Positions 14,696-21,972 of a DNA stretch of 27,263 nucleotides are shown piece after piece. The DNA comes from Phycisphaeraceae bacterium (lineage in GTDB: Bacteria > Planctomycetota > Phycisphaerae > Phycisphaerales > UBA1924). The stretch is from positions 1-27,263 of the forward strand of contig WUAJ01000007.1 in assembly GCA_009827215.1 (NCBI GenBank). The letters are read 5' to 3'. The position numbers and the translations under genes are program-made. The notes under the pieces are model-generated. The model was not told where the DNA came from and did not search any database. It saw nothing but the letters and a program-made list of their open reading frames with translations. Numbering within the stretch: the stretch's first letter is position 1; each line of letters begins with the position of its first letter.

Positions 14696-16288
14696 TCAGT
14701 CCGCGCCTTGGATGCCGTCGTCGTGTTCGATAACCATCGATGTAGAGCCGTCGAATGCGATGGAGTCGATATGAAGCCGTTCGGGGAGTTTGTTCGGCTT
14801 GGGTTCGCTCACGGCTTCTTGAATGGCCTCTTCAATCACGATTGCTGAGGGGTTGTTCAGCTCAGTGACCTTTGCTTGGACTTCCTCGACGCTTTTCAGG
14901 ATCTCACTACTTGCTGAACTTGGATTCCCGCCGAGCTCTTGTCCGACCTGTTCGGCGCGTGTGATGAGCGATCCGAGCCAAACCCCGGCTTGCTCGACGC
15001 GTTGGGTTAATCGATGCAGGGATCCATCAAGCAGTGCTTGGAGTTGTGAGGCTTGGTTGGTGAGCTTGTCGGTTGCTTTCTCAGCGAGCTGAGATGAGGA
15101 GTTGATCGCTTTCTTGAGATCGCCAGACTGTGTGCTCAGGTGTGCGAGCTTGTTGGATGCGAGCTCGAGCTTGTCTTCCAGATCCGGACCGATCTCTCCG
15201 ATGCGCTTCGCGGCATCACCGATCGGTCCTTGGAGCAAATCCTTGCGTGCTTCAAGTTCGTCGAGTTTGTTTGCTGAATCGAGGAGCCAAACACCGAAGT
15301 CGCCTTTCACAGCTTCTGCTTGATTGCGAAGCTCATCAAGCTGGCGCAGAACCCGATCAACGCCGGCGATATGAGCTTCGCCACGCTCGACAAGTGATTC
15401 GATCTTCGCGAGTGGGGAGTCCTCAAACTTTGGGTTTTCCGGATCGATCCCGAGTGCTCGCATCGCCTGCTCAGCGGCGGATTTCACTGGTTCTATGGAC
15501 GATCCGAGCGATTCGACTCGCTGTTCAGTGAGTTCGCTCGCGTCTTGGATGCGCTGTTCGATATTCGAAGTCGCGTTATTCGCTTTCTCAACGACTTCGT
15601 CAATCTGTGAGTTGAGTTCTTCTTGGAACGAAACCAGTCGGCGATCGATGATCCCGATGGTTTGGCCGCTCTGGCTTTGCGCTTCTTCCATGCGTTGCTC
15701 GATGGCGCTCATGCGCATATCAAGATCCGCGTTGAGAGCTTCGAGGCGCTGCGTGCGTTCTTCGGTTTTCTGCATCGCGACGCGCGCCCGATGTTCCGCG
15801 GCTTGGGCGCGGATCTCCGCATCGCGGACCATGCCGTCGAGTTGGGATTGTGCTTTGTCCAGCGCGTCGTTCATGAGTGACTCGGCTTGACGGCGCATTG
15901 TGTCAGCGCTCGGAAGGATCTCGCGGACCTTGTCCAGTGCTTCGTCCGTGCGATCGACGCGTTCGTCGATCATGCGCAGCATGCGGACACCCGCCTGGAG
16001 TCGTTTGTCGAGTGTGGCGCCAGACTCTCCGGCACGACGGATCATTTCTTCAGCGTCTGCGCTGAAGTCTTCGAGCACGCGTCCCTGAGTGGTCGCTTGC
16101 GCGATGATGGATTTGAGCATCTCCGAATAGCGAGCGAATGTCCCAGCGTCCATGACTCTTGGAGAGAGGAACATATCCTCATTGCTTGGGAGTGCTGCTT
16201 TGGTGACTGAAGCACGAGGTTCGACCAGCGTTTCTGCTTTGGAATCACTGGTTGTGTGGATGGTGGGTGTGTTGGACTGCGGATTCAT
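14696..16288 (-). CDS. Large coiled-coil protein of unknown function
   Basis: I do not recognise a named family. The 530-residue protein has no signal peptide or membrane segment. From about residue 60 to 480 it is almost entirely predicted helix with heptad-like spacing, rich in A, E, Q, D and R, and with repeated EQR/EERTQRLEAL-type stretches typical of long coiled coils. A proline-containing break (GIDPENPKFEDSP) lies near the middle. A short non-coiled end (LPERLHIDSIAFDGSTSM) is the most domain-like part. Such proteins act as cytoskeletal, scaffold or tape-measure elements; which applies here is unknown. The ATG at 16288 has GAGG 7 bases upstream. It lies upstream of, and in the same direction as, the secretin operon, 400 bases away, so it is probably a separate unit. 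Confidence 0.8.
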   Translation of the reverse strand: MNPQSNTPTIHTTSDSKAETLVEPRASVTKAALPSNEDMFLSPRVMDAGTFARYSEMLKSIIAQATTQGRVLEDFSADAEEMIRRAGESGATLDKRLQAGVRMLRMIDERVDRTDEALDKVREILPSADTMRRQAESLMNDALDKAQSQLDGMVRDAEIRAQAAEHRARVAMQKTEERTQRLEALNADLDMRMSAIEQRMEEAQSQSGQTIGIIDRRLVSFQEELNSQIDEVVEKANNATSNIEQRIQDASELTEQRVESLGSSIEPVKSAAEQAMRALGIDPENPKFEDSPLAKIESLVERGEAHIAGVDRVLRQLDELRNQAEAVKGDFGVWLLDSANKLDELEARKDLLQGPIGDAAKRIGEIGPDLEDKLELASNKLAHLSTQSGDLKKAINSSSQLAEKATDKLTNQASQLQALLDGSLHRLTQRVEQAGVWLGSLITRAEQVGQELGGNPSSASSEILKSVEEVQAKVTELNNPSAIVIEEAIQEAVSEPKPNKLPERLHIDSIAFDGSTSMVIEHDDGIQGAD

Positions 16289-16428
16289 CGTGATACCTCG
16301 TCAATGAAGCTCTGAGCGGGACCGAGCACCCGCGCGTATCTCCCCTTTGTCGGCGATTGAGACCCAATAACTCGAAATTCGGACGCACAGTTCCACTGCT
16401 CACAAGTCAATCAACCCAAATCCACACA

Positions 16429-17469
16429 ATGCAGGGCGTACACTCCTGCGTGAGCGAACACGCATCCAATCCGAGCCGACGAAACGCACGCAAAGACTCC
16501 GATTTGAGGGATGCTTCGCGTGGCGAACGCCTCCAACGCGTCATGGCAGACGCCGGCGTGGGATCACGAAGGGCATGCGAAGCGCTCATCGAAGCCGGAG
16601 AGGTGACTGTCAACGGGCAGATCGTGACTGATCTCCCTGTTTGGGTGGATCCTGAAGAAGATCGGATCGTTGTCCAGAGCAAAGTGCTCCCCAAGCCTGA
16701 GCGTTTGGTCTATGTGATGCTCAACAAACCACCCAGAACACTGAGCGCCGCGAAAGATGAGCCGGGATATGACCGGAGAACAGTCACTGAGCTCGTCGAT
16801 CATCCCGCCGCGCCAAGACTCTTCCCGGTCGGACGATTGGACTATGAAACGGTGGGTCTGATCCTGCTCACCAACGACGGCGAGCTCGCGAATCGGCTTA
16901 CCCATCCACGCTACGGCGTTCCAAAGACCTATCGAGTCAGTGTCAAAGGCAAGCTCGATCAAGACGCGATCCATGAACTCGAACGCGGGATATTCCTCGC
17001 ACAGCGCAAAGAAGGTCAAACACACGGCGCCAAGCGCACCGCACATGTGGAGATCCAACTCATCGCACAGGATCGGGATGCGACTGTGATGGAACTCACT
17101 TTACGCGAAGGGCGCAATCGTCAGGTACGCCGAATGCTCGCGGCAGTGGGGTATCCGGTTCGTAAGCTGGAACGCATCGGGATGGGTCCGGTGAAGCTCA
17201 AGGGGGTCGCTCGTGGCGCATGGCGTGAGTTGACGCGCGATGAGATCAAAGCGCTCCGCAAATCTGCAGCGATCAAAGTTGAGCCGGATCGCAAATCTTC
17301 GTCACATCAATCGAAGAATAAGCCGAAAACGCCGTATGTAGACCCTCGTTCGGGACCCTCGAAGGGCGTTCGGCGTCGATCGATCAAGAACGCGATCAAT
17401 CGGACGACGAATCCTCCCAAGAAGTCTGGGAACAACAGCCGCACAGAGCGTCGATCCAGAGACAACTGA
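16429..17469 (+). CDS. RsuA/RluB family rRNA pseudouridine synthase
   Basis: It converts a uridine in rRNA to pseudouridine in the cytoplasm. From the ATG at 16429 the protein has 346 residues: an S4 RNA-binding domain (about 33-76, GERLQRVMADAGVGSRRACE), then the catalytic domain with GRLDYETVGLILLTNDGEL, whose aspartate (D138) is the nucleophile. The REGRNRQVRRML block and LERIGMGPVKL follow. A lysine/arginine-rich tail of about 60 residues (KSSSHQSKNKPKTP and onward) probably adds RNA affinity. RluB (23S) seems likelier than RsuA, but I cannot decide. The start is uncertain: a TTG at 16357 extends the frame, and no candidate has a clear SD. The next gene begins 3 bases after the stop, so the pair is an operon. 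Confidence 0.9.
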   Translation: MQGVHSCVSEHASNPSRRNARKDSDLRDASRGERLQRVMADAGVGSRRACEALIEAGEVTVNGQIVTDLPVWVDPEEDRIVVQSKVLPKPERLVYVMLNKPPRTLSAAKDEPGYDRRTVTELVDHPAAPRLFPVGRLDYETVGLILLTNDGELANRLTHPRYGVPKTYRVSVKGKLDQDAIHELERGIFLAQRKEGQTHGAKRTAHVEIQLIAQDRDATVMELTLREGRNRQVRRMLAAVGYPVRKLERIGMGPVKLKGVARGAWRELTRDEIKALRKSAAIKVEPDRKSSSHQSKNKPKTPYVDPRSGPSKGVRRRSIKNAINRTTNPPKKSGNNSRTERRSRDN

Positions 17470-17472
17470 TTC

Positions 17473-18894
17473 ATGAGCCAGCACGAAACACAGACTGATC
17501 CACCTCACAAGCCGACGACTTCTCGTTGGCGCGAGGAGTGGAAACGATTGGTGTCTGTGGGACGATTGGGAATCGGCGGGCTCTATCGCTCTCAGATCCC
17601 ACGCATGGCGGCGGCGATGTCGTATCGCACGATCTTCTCGATCATTCCCGTCATGGCGATCGGCCTGCTCATCTTTGGTTCATTTGTTTCAGAGGACGAA
17701 GTCGATGCCGGTGTGCGGCGCGTGCTCGATTATGCTGGCATCTCTCAGATCTCCGCGGCACCGATCGAGGAGACTCCTTCAGAAGGAATCGAGTCTGATC
17801 CTGTGCCAAATCCACAGGACATTCAGCCGACGACACCTGAAAGCTCTGGGGATACCGCTGCGAACATCGAGGAGCTCATATCAAACCTCATCAATCGAGT
17901 GAACACTTCGATCCGAAATGTTCCGACAGGCTGGATCGCGCTCGCATCGTTGATCGTGCTGATATATGCCGCGATGTCGATGCTGATCGAGATCGAGAAA
18001 TCATTCAACCAGCTTTGTGATGCGCCATCGGGACGACCCTGGTTGCGCCGTCTGATGCTCTACTGGACGATGCTTACCCTCGGCACACTCTTGCTCGCGG
18101 CGACCTTCATCGTCGGTGATTCACTCGCGCGATGGATCATCTCCGTTTCAGGTGAAGGCGGGACAATCGGAGCGACATTCGCAAGCTTTGGGGTCTCGGT
18201 ACTGATCTCCACAGTCCTGATGCTCGTCGCGTTTCTCACGATCCCGAACACCAAGATCAAAATCCGTCCAGCGCTCGCTGGAGCGTTCATGGCTGCGATC
18301 CTCTGGGAGCTCGGGAAAGCCGCGTTCACGATGTACCTCCGCAACGCGACTGGATACACCAAGTTCTACGGTTCGCTCGCGATCCTCCCCCTCTTCCTGC
18401 TCTGGGTCTATGTCACCTGGGTCATCGTGCTGCTTGGTATGCAAGCAACGCACGCACTCCAGCATTTCACACGATTAGTCAACAAGGGACTCGCAACTCT
18501 GAGTGGTGAGAGTGACAGTTCGATCCCTGTATTGCTCGATCCGCTTATCCTCATCGGAGTGGGTGGGGTCATTGGGAATCGCTTCGTCGATGGACACACC
18601 ACAACTGCGGATCAACTCGCAACGGATATGGACATCGAGCCGGCACTCGCTGCGACGCTGCTCAACGCACTCCATAAATCTGATCTGCTGAACCTGATCT
18701 CACAAGGTGAGGATGCTGATGCGGCGTACACGCTCGCTCGACCAGCTGAGCAGATCCATCTGACCGAGCTACTGGATGCCGGGGAACATCTCGATCGTTT
18801 GCGTGATCAATCACGAGCGAAGATCCCCGGATCGATCTTGGGAGCCGCACGATCGAGTATTGGTCAGCAAACATTATCCGAACTTTTAAACTGA
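17473..18894 (+). CDS. YihY/UPF0761 family inner-membrane protein with C-terminal extension
   Basis: A 473-residue membrane protein of the YihY family, once mislabelled ribonuclease BN, whose function is unsettled. Six hydrophobic segments fit the family. The first (IPRMAAAMSYRTIFSIIPVMAIGLLIFGSF, beginning near residue 42) and the last (YGSLAILPLFLLWVYVTWVIVLLGMQATHA) hold its most typical sequences. Two additions make it much longer than the roughly 290-residue E. coli protein. One is a Pro/Glu/Ser-rich loop of about 80 residues after the first helix. The other is a soluble C-terminal region of about 130 residues that includes TTADQLATDMDIEPALAATLLNALHKSDLL, which looks like a winged-helix or helix-turn-helix fold. 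It starts 3 bases after the pseudouridine synthase stop codon. Confidence 0.87.
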   Translation: MSQHETQTDPPHKPTTSRWREEWKRLVSVGRLGIGGLYRSQIPRMAAAMSYRTIFSIIPVMAIGLLIFGSFVSEDEVDAGVRRVLDYAGISQISAAPIEETPSEGIESDPVPNPQDIQPTTPESSGDTAANIEELISNLINRVNTSIRNVPTGWIALASLIVLIYAAMSMLIEIEKSFNQLCDAPSGRPWLRRLMLYWTMLTLGTLLLAATFIVGDSLARWIISVSGEGGTIGATFASFGVSVLISTVLMLVAFLTIPNTKIKIRPALAGAFMAAILWELGKAAFTMYLRNATGYTKFYGSLAILPLFLLWVYVTWVIVLLGMQATHALQHFTRLVNKGLATLSGESDSSIPVLLDPLILIGVGGVIGNRFVDGHTTTADQLATDMDIEPALAATLLNALHKSDLLNLISQGEDADAAYTLARPAEQIHLTELLDAGEHLDRLRDQSRAKIPGSILGAARSSIGQQTLSELLN

Positions 18895-19040
18895 ATTGAA
18901 CTTCCAGATATCCGAACCCCTCATTGATCCGAAGGGTATAGGAAGTCCCCCCTCATCACATTTGAGGCGCCCACACAATGGGTCTTTCTCCAGCGTTTGA
19001 AGGGAAAGAAACGGGGTTTGTGCCTAGAATCAAGGTTCCT

Positions 19041-19517
19041 ATGCAAAGAGTACAAATGTCCGAGTTCAGTGTGTATCTTCAGCAGCGCCCCGGCGAACTC
19101 GCGGGCGTTCTCGACGCCGCGAAATCCGCGGGAGTCAAGATCACATCGATCTCCACAACCGAATATCAGGACCGCGGGTGCGTGCGTTTGCTCGGCACAC
19201 CTGAGCAGTCATTACGCCAGATGTGTGAGTCGCTTGTTGACGCGGGAATCGGTCCCATCGTCGAAGCTCCAGTCATTGGAGTCAGCGTCGAGAACCGTCC
19301 AGGCATGATCCGTGACCTCTCAGTCCTTATGGCCGACAATCGGATCAATATCCGCTATTGCTACTTGATTCCAGGCGCTGAGGGGATCGATGGTCCTGTT
19401 TGTGTGTTCCGTTTTGATGAGCATGATCGTGCGATGGATCTGATCGACAGCGCCGATTGGCCGGCAGCTGAGTTGCACATGGATTCTGACGATTCCGCCG
19501 GTGAATCTGCGGCGTAA
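19041..19517 (+). CDS. Tandem ACT-domain protein
   Basis: A small soluble protein (158 residues from this start) with two ACT domains. The first begins FSVYLQQRPGELAGVLDAAKSAGVKI and the second IGVSVENRPGMIRDLSVLMADNRINI. ACT domains bind amino acids at their dimer interface and regulate metabolism. Stand-alone tandem ACT proteins of this size are widespread but mostly uncharacterised. The acid-rich tail (DSDDSAGESAA) is not part of the fold. Start choice: ATG 19041 has AAGG 5 bases upstream; ATG 18978 would add 21 non-conserved residues, and ATG 19056 would begin exactly at the first strand. A CCTAGAAT sequence at 19023-19030 resembles a -10 box. NuoB follows 81 bases later without a terminator between. 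Confidence 0.83.
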   Translation: MQRVQMSEFSVYLQQRPGELAGVLDAAKSAGVKITSISTTEYQDRGCVRLLGTPEQSLRQMCESLVDAGIGPIVEAPVIGVSVENRPGMIRDLSVLMADNRINIRYCYLIPGAEGIDGPVCVFRFDEHDRAMDLIDSADWPAAELHMDSDDSAGESAA

Positions 19518-19598
19518 TCTCGGATATCCGGTATCATCTCTGCGTACACTTGATTCATGCAACTCCAGAGGGGTTCTGCATATGAAAGGGCGATCAAG

Positions 19599-20159
19599 AT
19601 GGGTCTAGAAGCCGCGATTCCAACTGACAACTTCCTGACGACACAGCTCCGTCACATCGTCAACTGGGGACGCCGATCCTCGCTTTGGCCGATGCCATTC
19701 GCGACCGCGTGCTGCGGGATCGAGCTGATGGCGACCGCGTCCTCACGCTACGACATCGCACGCTTCGGGATGGAACGCATGGCGTTCTCTCCTCGTCAAG
19801 CGGACCTGCTGATCGTCGCGGGACGCATCAGTGTCAAGATGCTGCCTGTGCTCCAGCGAATCTACGAGCAGATGACCGAACCCAAATGGGTGATCTCTAT
19901 GGGAGCGTGTGCATCAACTGGTGGAGTCTTCGATTCCTACGCGACTGTGCAAGGCGTGGATCAGTTCATCCCTGTGGATGTCTATGTTCCCGGATGTCCA
20001 CCTCGTCCGGAGATGCTCCTCGAAGGGGTCATGGCCATCCAGCGTCACATTGATCAGGAAGGCATCCCTCCGATGAAAGGTGGGAAGCGAGCACCGCTCG
20101 GCGTAGTCGTTGAGCCGACCCATGCTGTGAGTCCTCAGCCTGTTGGATTGGACAGTTGA
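19599..20159 (+). CDS. nuoB: NADH-quinone oxidoreductase subunit B
   Basis: NuoB sits at the junction of the peripheral and membrane arms of respiratory complex I and holds the terminal [4Fe-4S] cluster N2, which reduces quinone. The four cluster ligands are present: tandem cysteines C38-C39 in ACCGIELMA, C104 in MGACASTGG and C133 in VPGCPPRPE (numbered from ATG 19599). SPRQADLLIVAGR and EPKWVISMG are further family hallmarks. The length of 186 residues is normal. ATG 19599 (MGLEAAIPTDNF, with AAAGGG 8 bases upstream) is preferred over ATG 19557, which lacks an SD. No other nuo gene is within the window, whereas nuoB usually lies in a nuoA-N cluster. A strong terminator follows, so it ends its transcript. 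Confidence 0.95.
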   Translation: MGLEAAIPTDNFLTTQLRHIVNWGRRSSLWPMPFATACCGIELMATASSRYDIARFGMERMAFSPRQADLLIVAGRISVKMLPVLQRIYEQMTEPKWVISMGACASTGGVFDSYATVQGVDQFIPVDVYVPGCPPRPEMLLEGVMAIQRHIDQEGIPPMKGGKRAPLGVVVEPTHAVSPQPVGLDS

Positions 20160-20185
20160 TTCATTCACAACTGAACTCAATCAAC

Positions 20186-20212
20186 AGGACGCCTCGAGCG
20201 TCCTTTCTTTTT
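20186..20212 (+). terminator. Rho-independent terminator after nuoB
   Basis: AGGACGC pairs perfectly with GCGTCCT around CTCGA, followed by TTCTTTTT. It lies 27 bases behind the nuoB stop. Confidence 0.92.
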
Positions 20213-20235
20213 GGTGCATGGATGTGTTGAGAGAT

Positions 20236-20273
20236 GGATAAGAACAAGCCCCCGGCATGATGCCGAGGGCTTG
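20236..20273 (-). terminator. Leftward terminator after the first PEP-CTERM gene
   Basis: CAAGCCC pairs with GGGCTTG and CGGCAT with ATGCCG, giving a long nearly perfect stem (20245-20273) followed leftward by TTCTTATC. It is back to back with the nuoB terminator. Confidence 0.8.
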
Positions 20274-20274
20274 C

Positions 20275-20361
20275 GTGTGTTCGTTTAGTCGAACCCGCGG
20301 TATACGACCGCGTGGGTCAGGCTCGAGAAACAAGTGATACGATCGAAATCGTACCAGTCAC
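20275..20361 (-). repeat. Cluster of three small hairpins in the 3' untranslated region of the first PEP-CTERM gene
   Basis: GTTCG/CGAAC (20278-20293), ACCCGCGGT pairing with ACCGCGTGGGT (about 20293-20317), and TACGAT/ATCGTA with a CGAA loop (20338-20353) flanked by GTGA/TCAC. They lie between the stop codon and the terminator and may stabilise the mRNA end. Confidence 0.5.
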
Positions 20362-20365
20362 CGGA

Positions 20366-20941
20366 TTAGCGGCGACGACGGCCAGCAACGAGGCCACCGA
20401 GGCCGAGCATTGCGAGTGCCGATGGTGCTGGAACTTCGTACTGGATCTGCAGAGTCGATCCTTGGCCGAAGATGTTGTCGACTTCGTCAGCGACGTCGTC
20501 GAAGGACTCGAAGAACTCGATGTTCAGGAGGCCGTCACCAGCGAGGAAGAAGTCAAGGCCGGTGCCGACGAGGTCGAACACGCCGCCTGAGCTGTATGAG
20601 CTGGAGCCTGCGAAGTCATCGCCGATACCGACGGTGAGGAACAGGTCGTTGTTGAAGCGCATAACAGCTTCGGAGAGCCATGAAGCGCCGACGGACGAGA
20701 GGTTCACGTCCCAGCCGATACCGGTGATGTGGCCACCGCTCATGACGAACTGTGAAACCATTTCGTTGTCTGCATCGAACTCGAGGTCCCAGCTGTTGGT
20801 GCCGGAGATGTCGATGGTGAGGGTTGCGAATGCGCCAGCAGGAGCAGCGTCAACCTGTGAGAAGCCAGCAGCTTCAGTGAAGTAAGGCGATGCGGTTGCA
20901 GCACCAGCGATTGCAGCGATTGCAGTGATTGCGATCTTCAT
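20366..20941 (-). CDS. Exported PEP-CTERM-like sorting-domain protein, copy 1
   Basis: A 191-residue secreted protein. It has a signal peptide (1-18, MKIAITAIAAIAGAATAS), a beta-rich body with few cysteines and many D, G and S residues, and a C-terminal tail VPAPSALAMLGLGGLVAGRRRR. That tail is a PEP-CTERM-type signal (short motif, hydrophobic helix, arginine cluster) recognised by exosortase, so the protein is probably processed and anchored or released at the surface. PAP replaces the canonical PEP. The body is closely related to the product of 22697-23275, including the shared SFDDVADEVD stretch near the tail. The body matches no family I know. The start at 20941 rather than further upstream is set by the signal peptide. 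A long leader precedes it, and hairpins and a terminator follow. Confidence 0.85.
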   Translation of the reverse strand: MKIAITAIAAIAGAATASPYFTEAAGFSQVDAAPAGAFATLTIDISGTNSWDLEFDADNEMVSQFVMSGGHITGIGWDVNLSSVGASWLSEAVMRFNNDLFLTVGIGDDFAGSSSYSSGGVFDLVGTGLDFFLAGDGLLNIEFFESFDDVADEVDNIFGQGSTLQIQYEVPAPSALAMLGLGGLVAGRRRR

Positions 20942-21137
20942 TTCTAGTCTCTCTTTCGTTTGAATCAAACACACTAGCAAGCACAGGCAACACACCCGTA
21001 CTTGACACAAACCCGTAGATTGCCCCACGAGGGACGGCACTTCAAGTTGTTCGTTGGGTTCTCTCTTCTCTCTGAACACATCGAACGATGTTGTGCGACC
21101 CGGCACATTGGGTACTCATCTATGCCGAGCTACAGTT

Positions 21138-21165
21138 AGAATAAGCAATTCTGGGGGGGTGTCAA
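21138..21165 (-). promoter_or_regulatory. Consensus-like promoter of PEP-CTERM copy 1
   Basis: Read leftward, TTGACA (21160-21165) and TATTCT (21138-21143) are 16 bases apart. The spacer starts with seven C. Transcription would begin near 21131, giving a leader of about 190 bases. This is the best -35 match in the window. Confidence 0.6.
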
Positions 21166-21443
21166 TACCCTTGGGGGGAATTCCAGGAGCAATTCTGCGG
21201 AATTTTGTAACTTGTTGATCAGCAATGTTTTCCGATTACAGGATGCACTTTACCTAACTTCACACCAAACCATTGATTCTGTTCGATTTTTAGGGATTTG
21301 GCCTCAGAGACTTGATTCTGTGATCCGGATTCGGACTGCTCAATCGATGAACAAAAAAAACAGCACAGTTTCAAGATTATCAGCCACCGATTAAGGGAGA
21401 TTTGATCAATCAGCGTGTCAGCTGAATCATGGTATCTGGACAG

Positions 21444-21464
21444 AAAAAAACTCGCAGAGCGAGT
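21444..21464 (-). terminator. Rho-independent terminator after rpmH
   Basis: Read leftward, ACTCGC pairs with GCGAGT around TCT and is followed by seven T. It starts about 30 bases after the rpmH stop, closing rpmH as a single-gene unit. Confidence 0.92.
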
Positions 21465-21494
21465 TTCAAGTTATTTTTGGATTGTGGATTCTGC

Positions 21495-21635
21495 TTACTT
21501 GCAGTTCACTTTGCGACCGATGCGACGGCGGCCATTGATAATCTTGCGGCCGCTCTTGGTCTTCATGCGAGCGCGAAAACCGACCGTACGGCGGCGTTTG
21601 ATGTTGCTGACTCGTCTTGGGTAGTGCATTGCCAT
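21495..21635 (-). CDS. rpmH: 50S ribosomal protein L34
   Basis: L34 is a tiny, very basic protein of the large ribosomal subunit that sits in folds of 23S rRNA. The 46 residues contain the family core RRVSNIKRRRTVGFRARM and GRKIINGRRRIGRKV, with a length within the usual 44-50. The start is ATG 21635 (MAMHYPRR), with GGAG 8 bases upstream; ATG 21629 is two codons further in. The frame stays open upstream, but that part is not conserved. In most bacteria rpmH is followed by rnpA and lies near dnaA. Here a terminator follows at once and the neighbours are rnc and a surface-protein gene, so it has been separated from that group. Confidence 0.95.
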   Translation of the reverse strand: MAMHYPRRVSNIKRRRTVGFRARMKTKSGRKIINGRRRIGRKVNCK

Positions 21636-21972
21636 GGTCAAATCTCCATTCGTCTCGTCATCATCCAGCGCAATGCTGAACGATTCGGGCTCCGACTGTA
21701 GACCCCGATCCCATGCAGGTCTAGTCCATGCAGATTCCAAGCGTCAGATTCTCAAGTCTTGACTGGAATTCGACTTGCAAATCGCCCATACTAATGAAAG
21801 TACAACCGCTCGCTGCGAAACTGCGGGTGCTCGTTCGTCGTCTGCGTGTTGAAAGACACTCGAGACGCTGAGCGAGTGATCGTTGCAACGCATCAGCGAG
21901 CAAATACGATCGGTTTTTGTACGGATTATCCGTGTGGATGTGCCGTAGCCGATCTACATGCGGAGCGATCAC
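21636..21972. other. Divergent intergenic region between rpmH and rnc
   Basis: About 340 bases that should hold both promoters. For rnc, TTGCAA (21883-21888) and TACGAT (21905-21910), 16 bases apart, are a fair match. Just before them lies the inverted repeat CACTCG/CGAGTG (21857-21862 with 21873-21878, 10-base loop). CATGCAG occurs twice (21714-21720 and 21727-21733) on the rpmH side, where I cannot single out a promoter. I see no gene and no convincing DnaA box; TTATCCGTG near 21926 matches only the first six positions. Confidence 0.5.
21883..21910 (+). promoter_or_regulatory. Putative rnc promoter
   Basis: TTGCAA, 16-base spacer, TACGAT. It would give a leader of about 55 bases ahead of the SD GGAG (21962-21965) and the ATG at 21973. 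Confidence 0.4.

Larger units (their letters stand above)
20942..21494. other. 553-base intergenic stretch between PEP-CTERM copy 1 and rpmH
   Basis: It contains, from right to left, the rpmH terminator (21444-21464), an AT-rich part (21180-21440) with no gene I can support, the consensus promoter at 21138-21165, and a leader of about 190 bases for the leftward PEP-CTERM gene. The leader has the perfect repeat ACATCG/CGATGT (21078-21091), GTGC/GCAC nearby, and TTTGA/TCAAA near 20960. No rnpA is present, although it commonly neighbours rpmH. Confidence 0.6.

Noticed and set aside
20942..21106. N-terminal extension of the PEP-CTERM copy 1 frame
   Set aside because: The clear signal peptide begins at 20941. 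The extension would bury it and lies in the leader behind the predicted promoter.
21636..21972. Replication origin near rpmH
   Set aside because: No dnaA, dnaN or gyrB nearby and no cluster of DnaA boxes; only one partial match (TTATCC) was seen.
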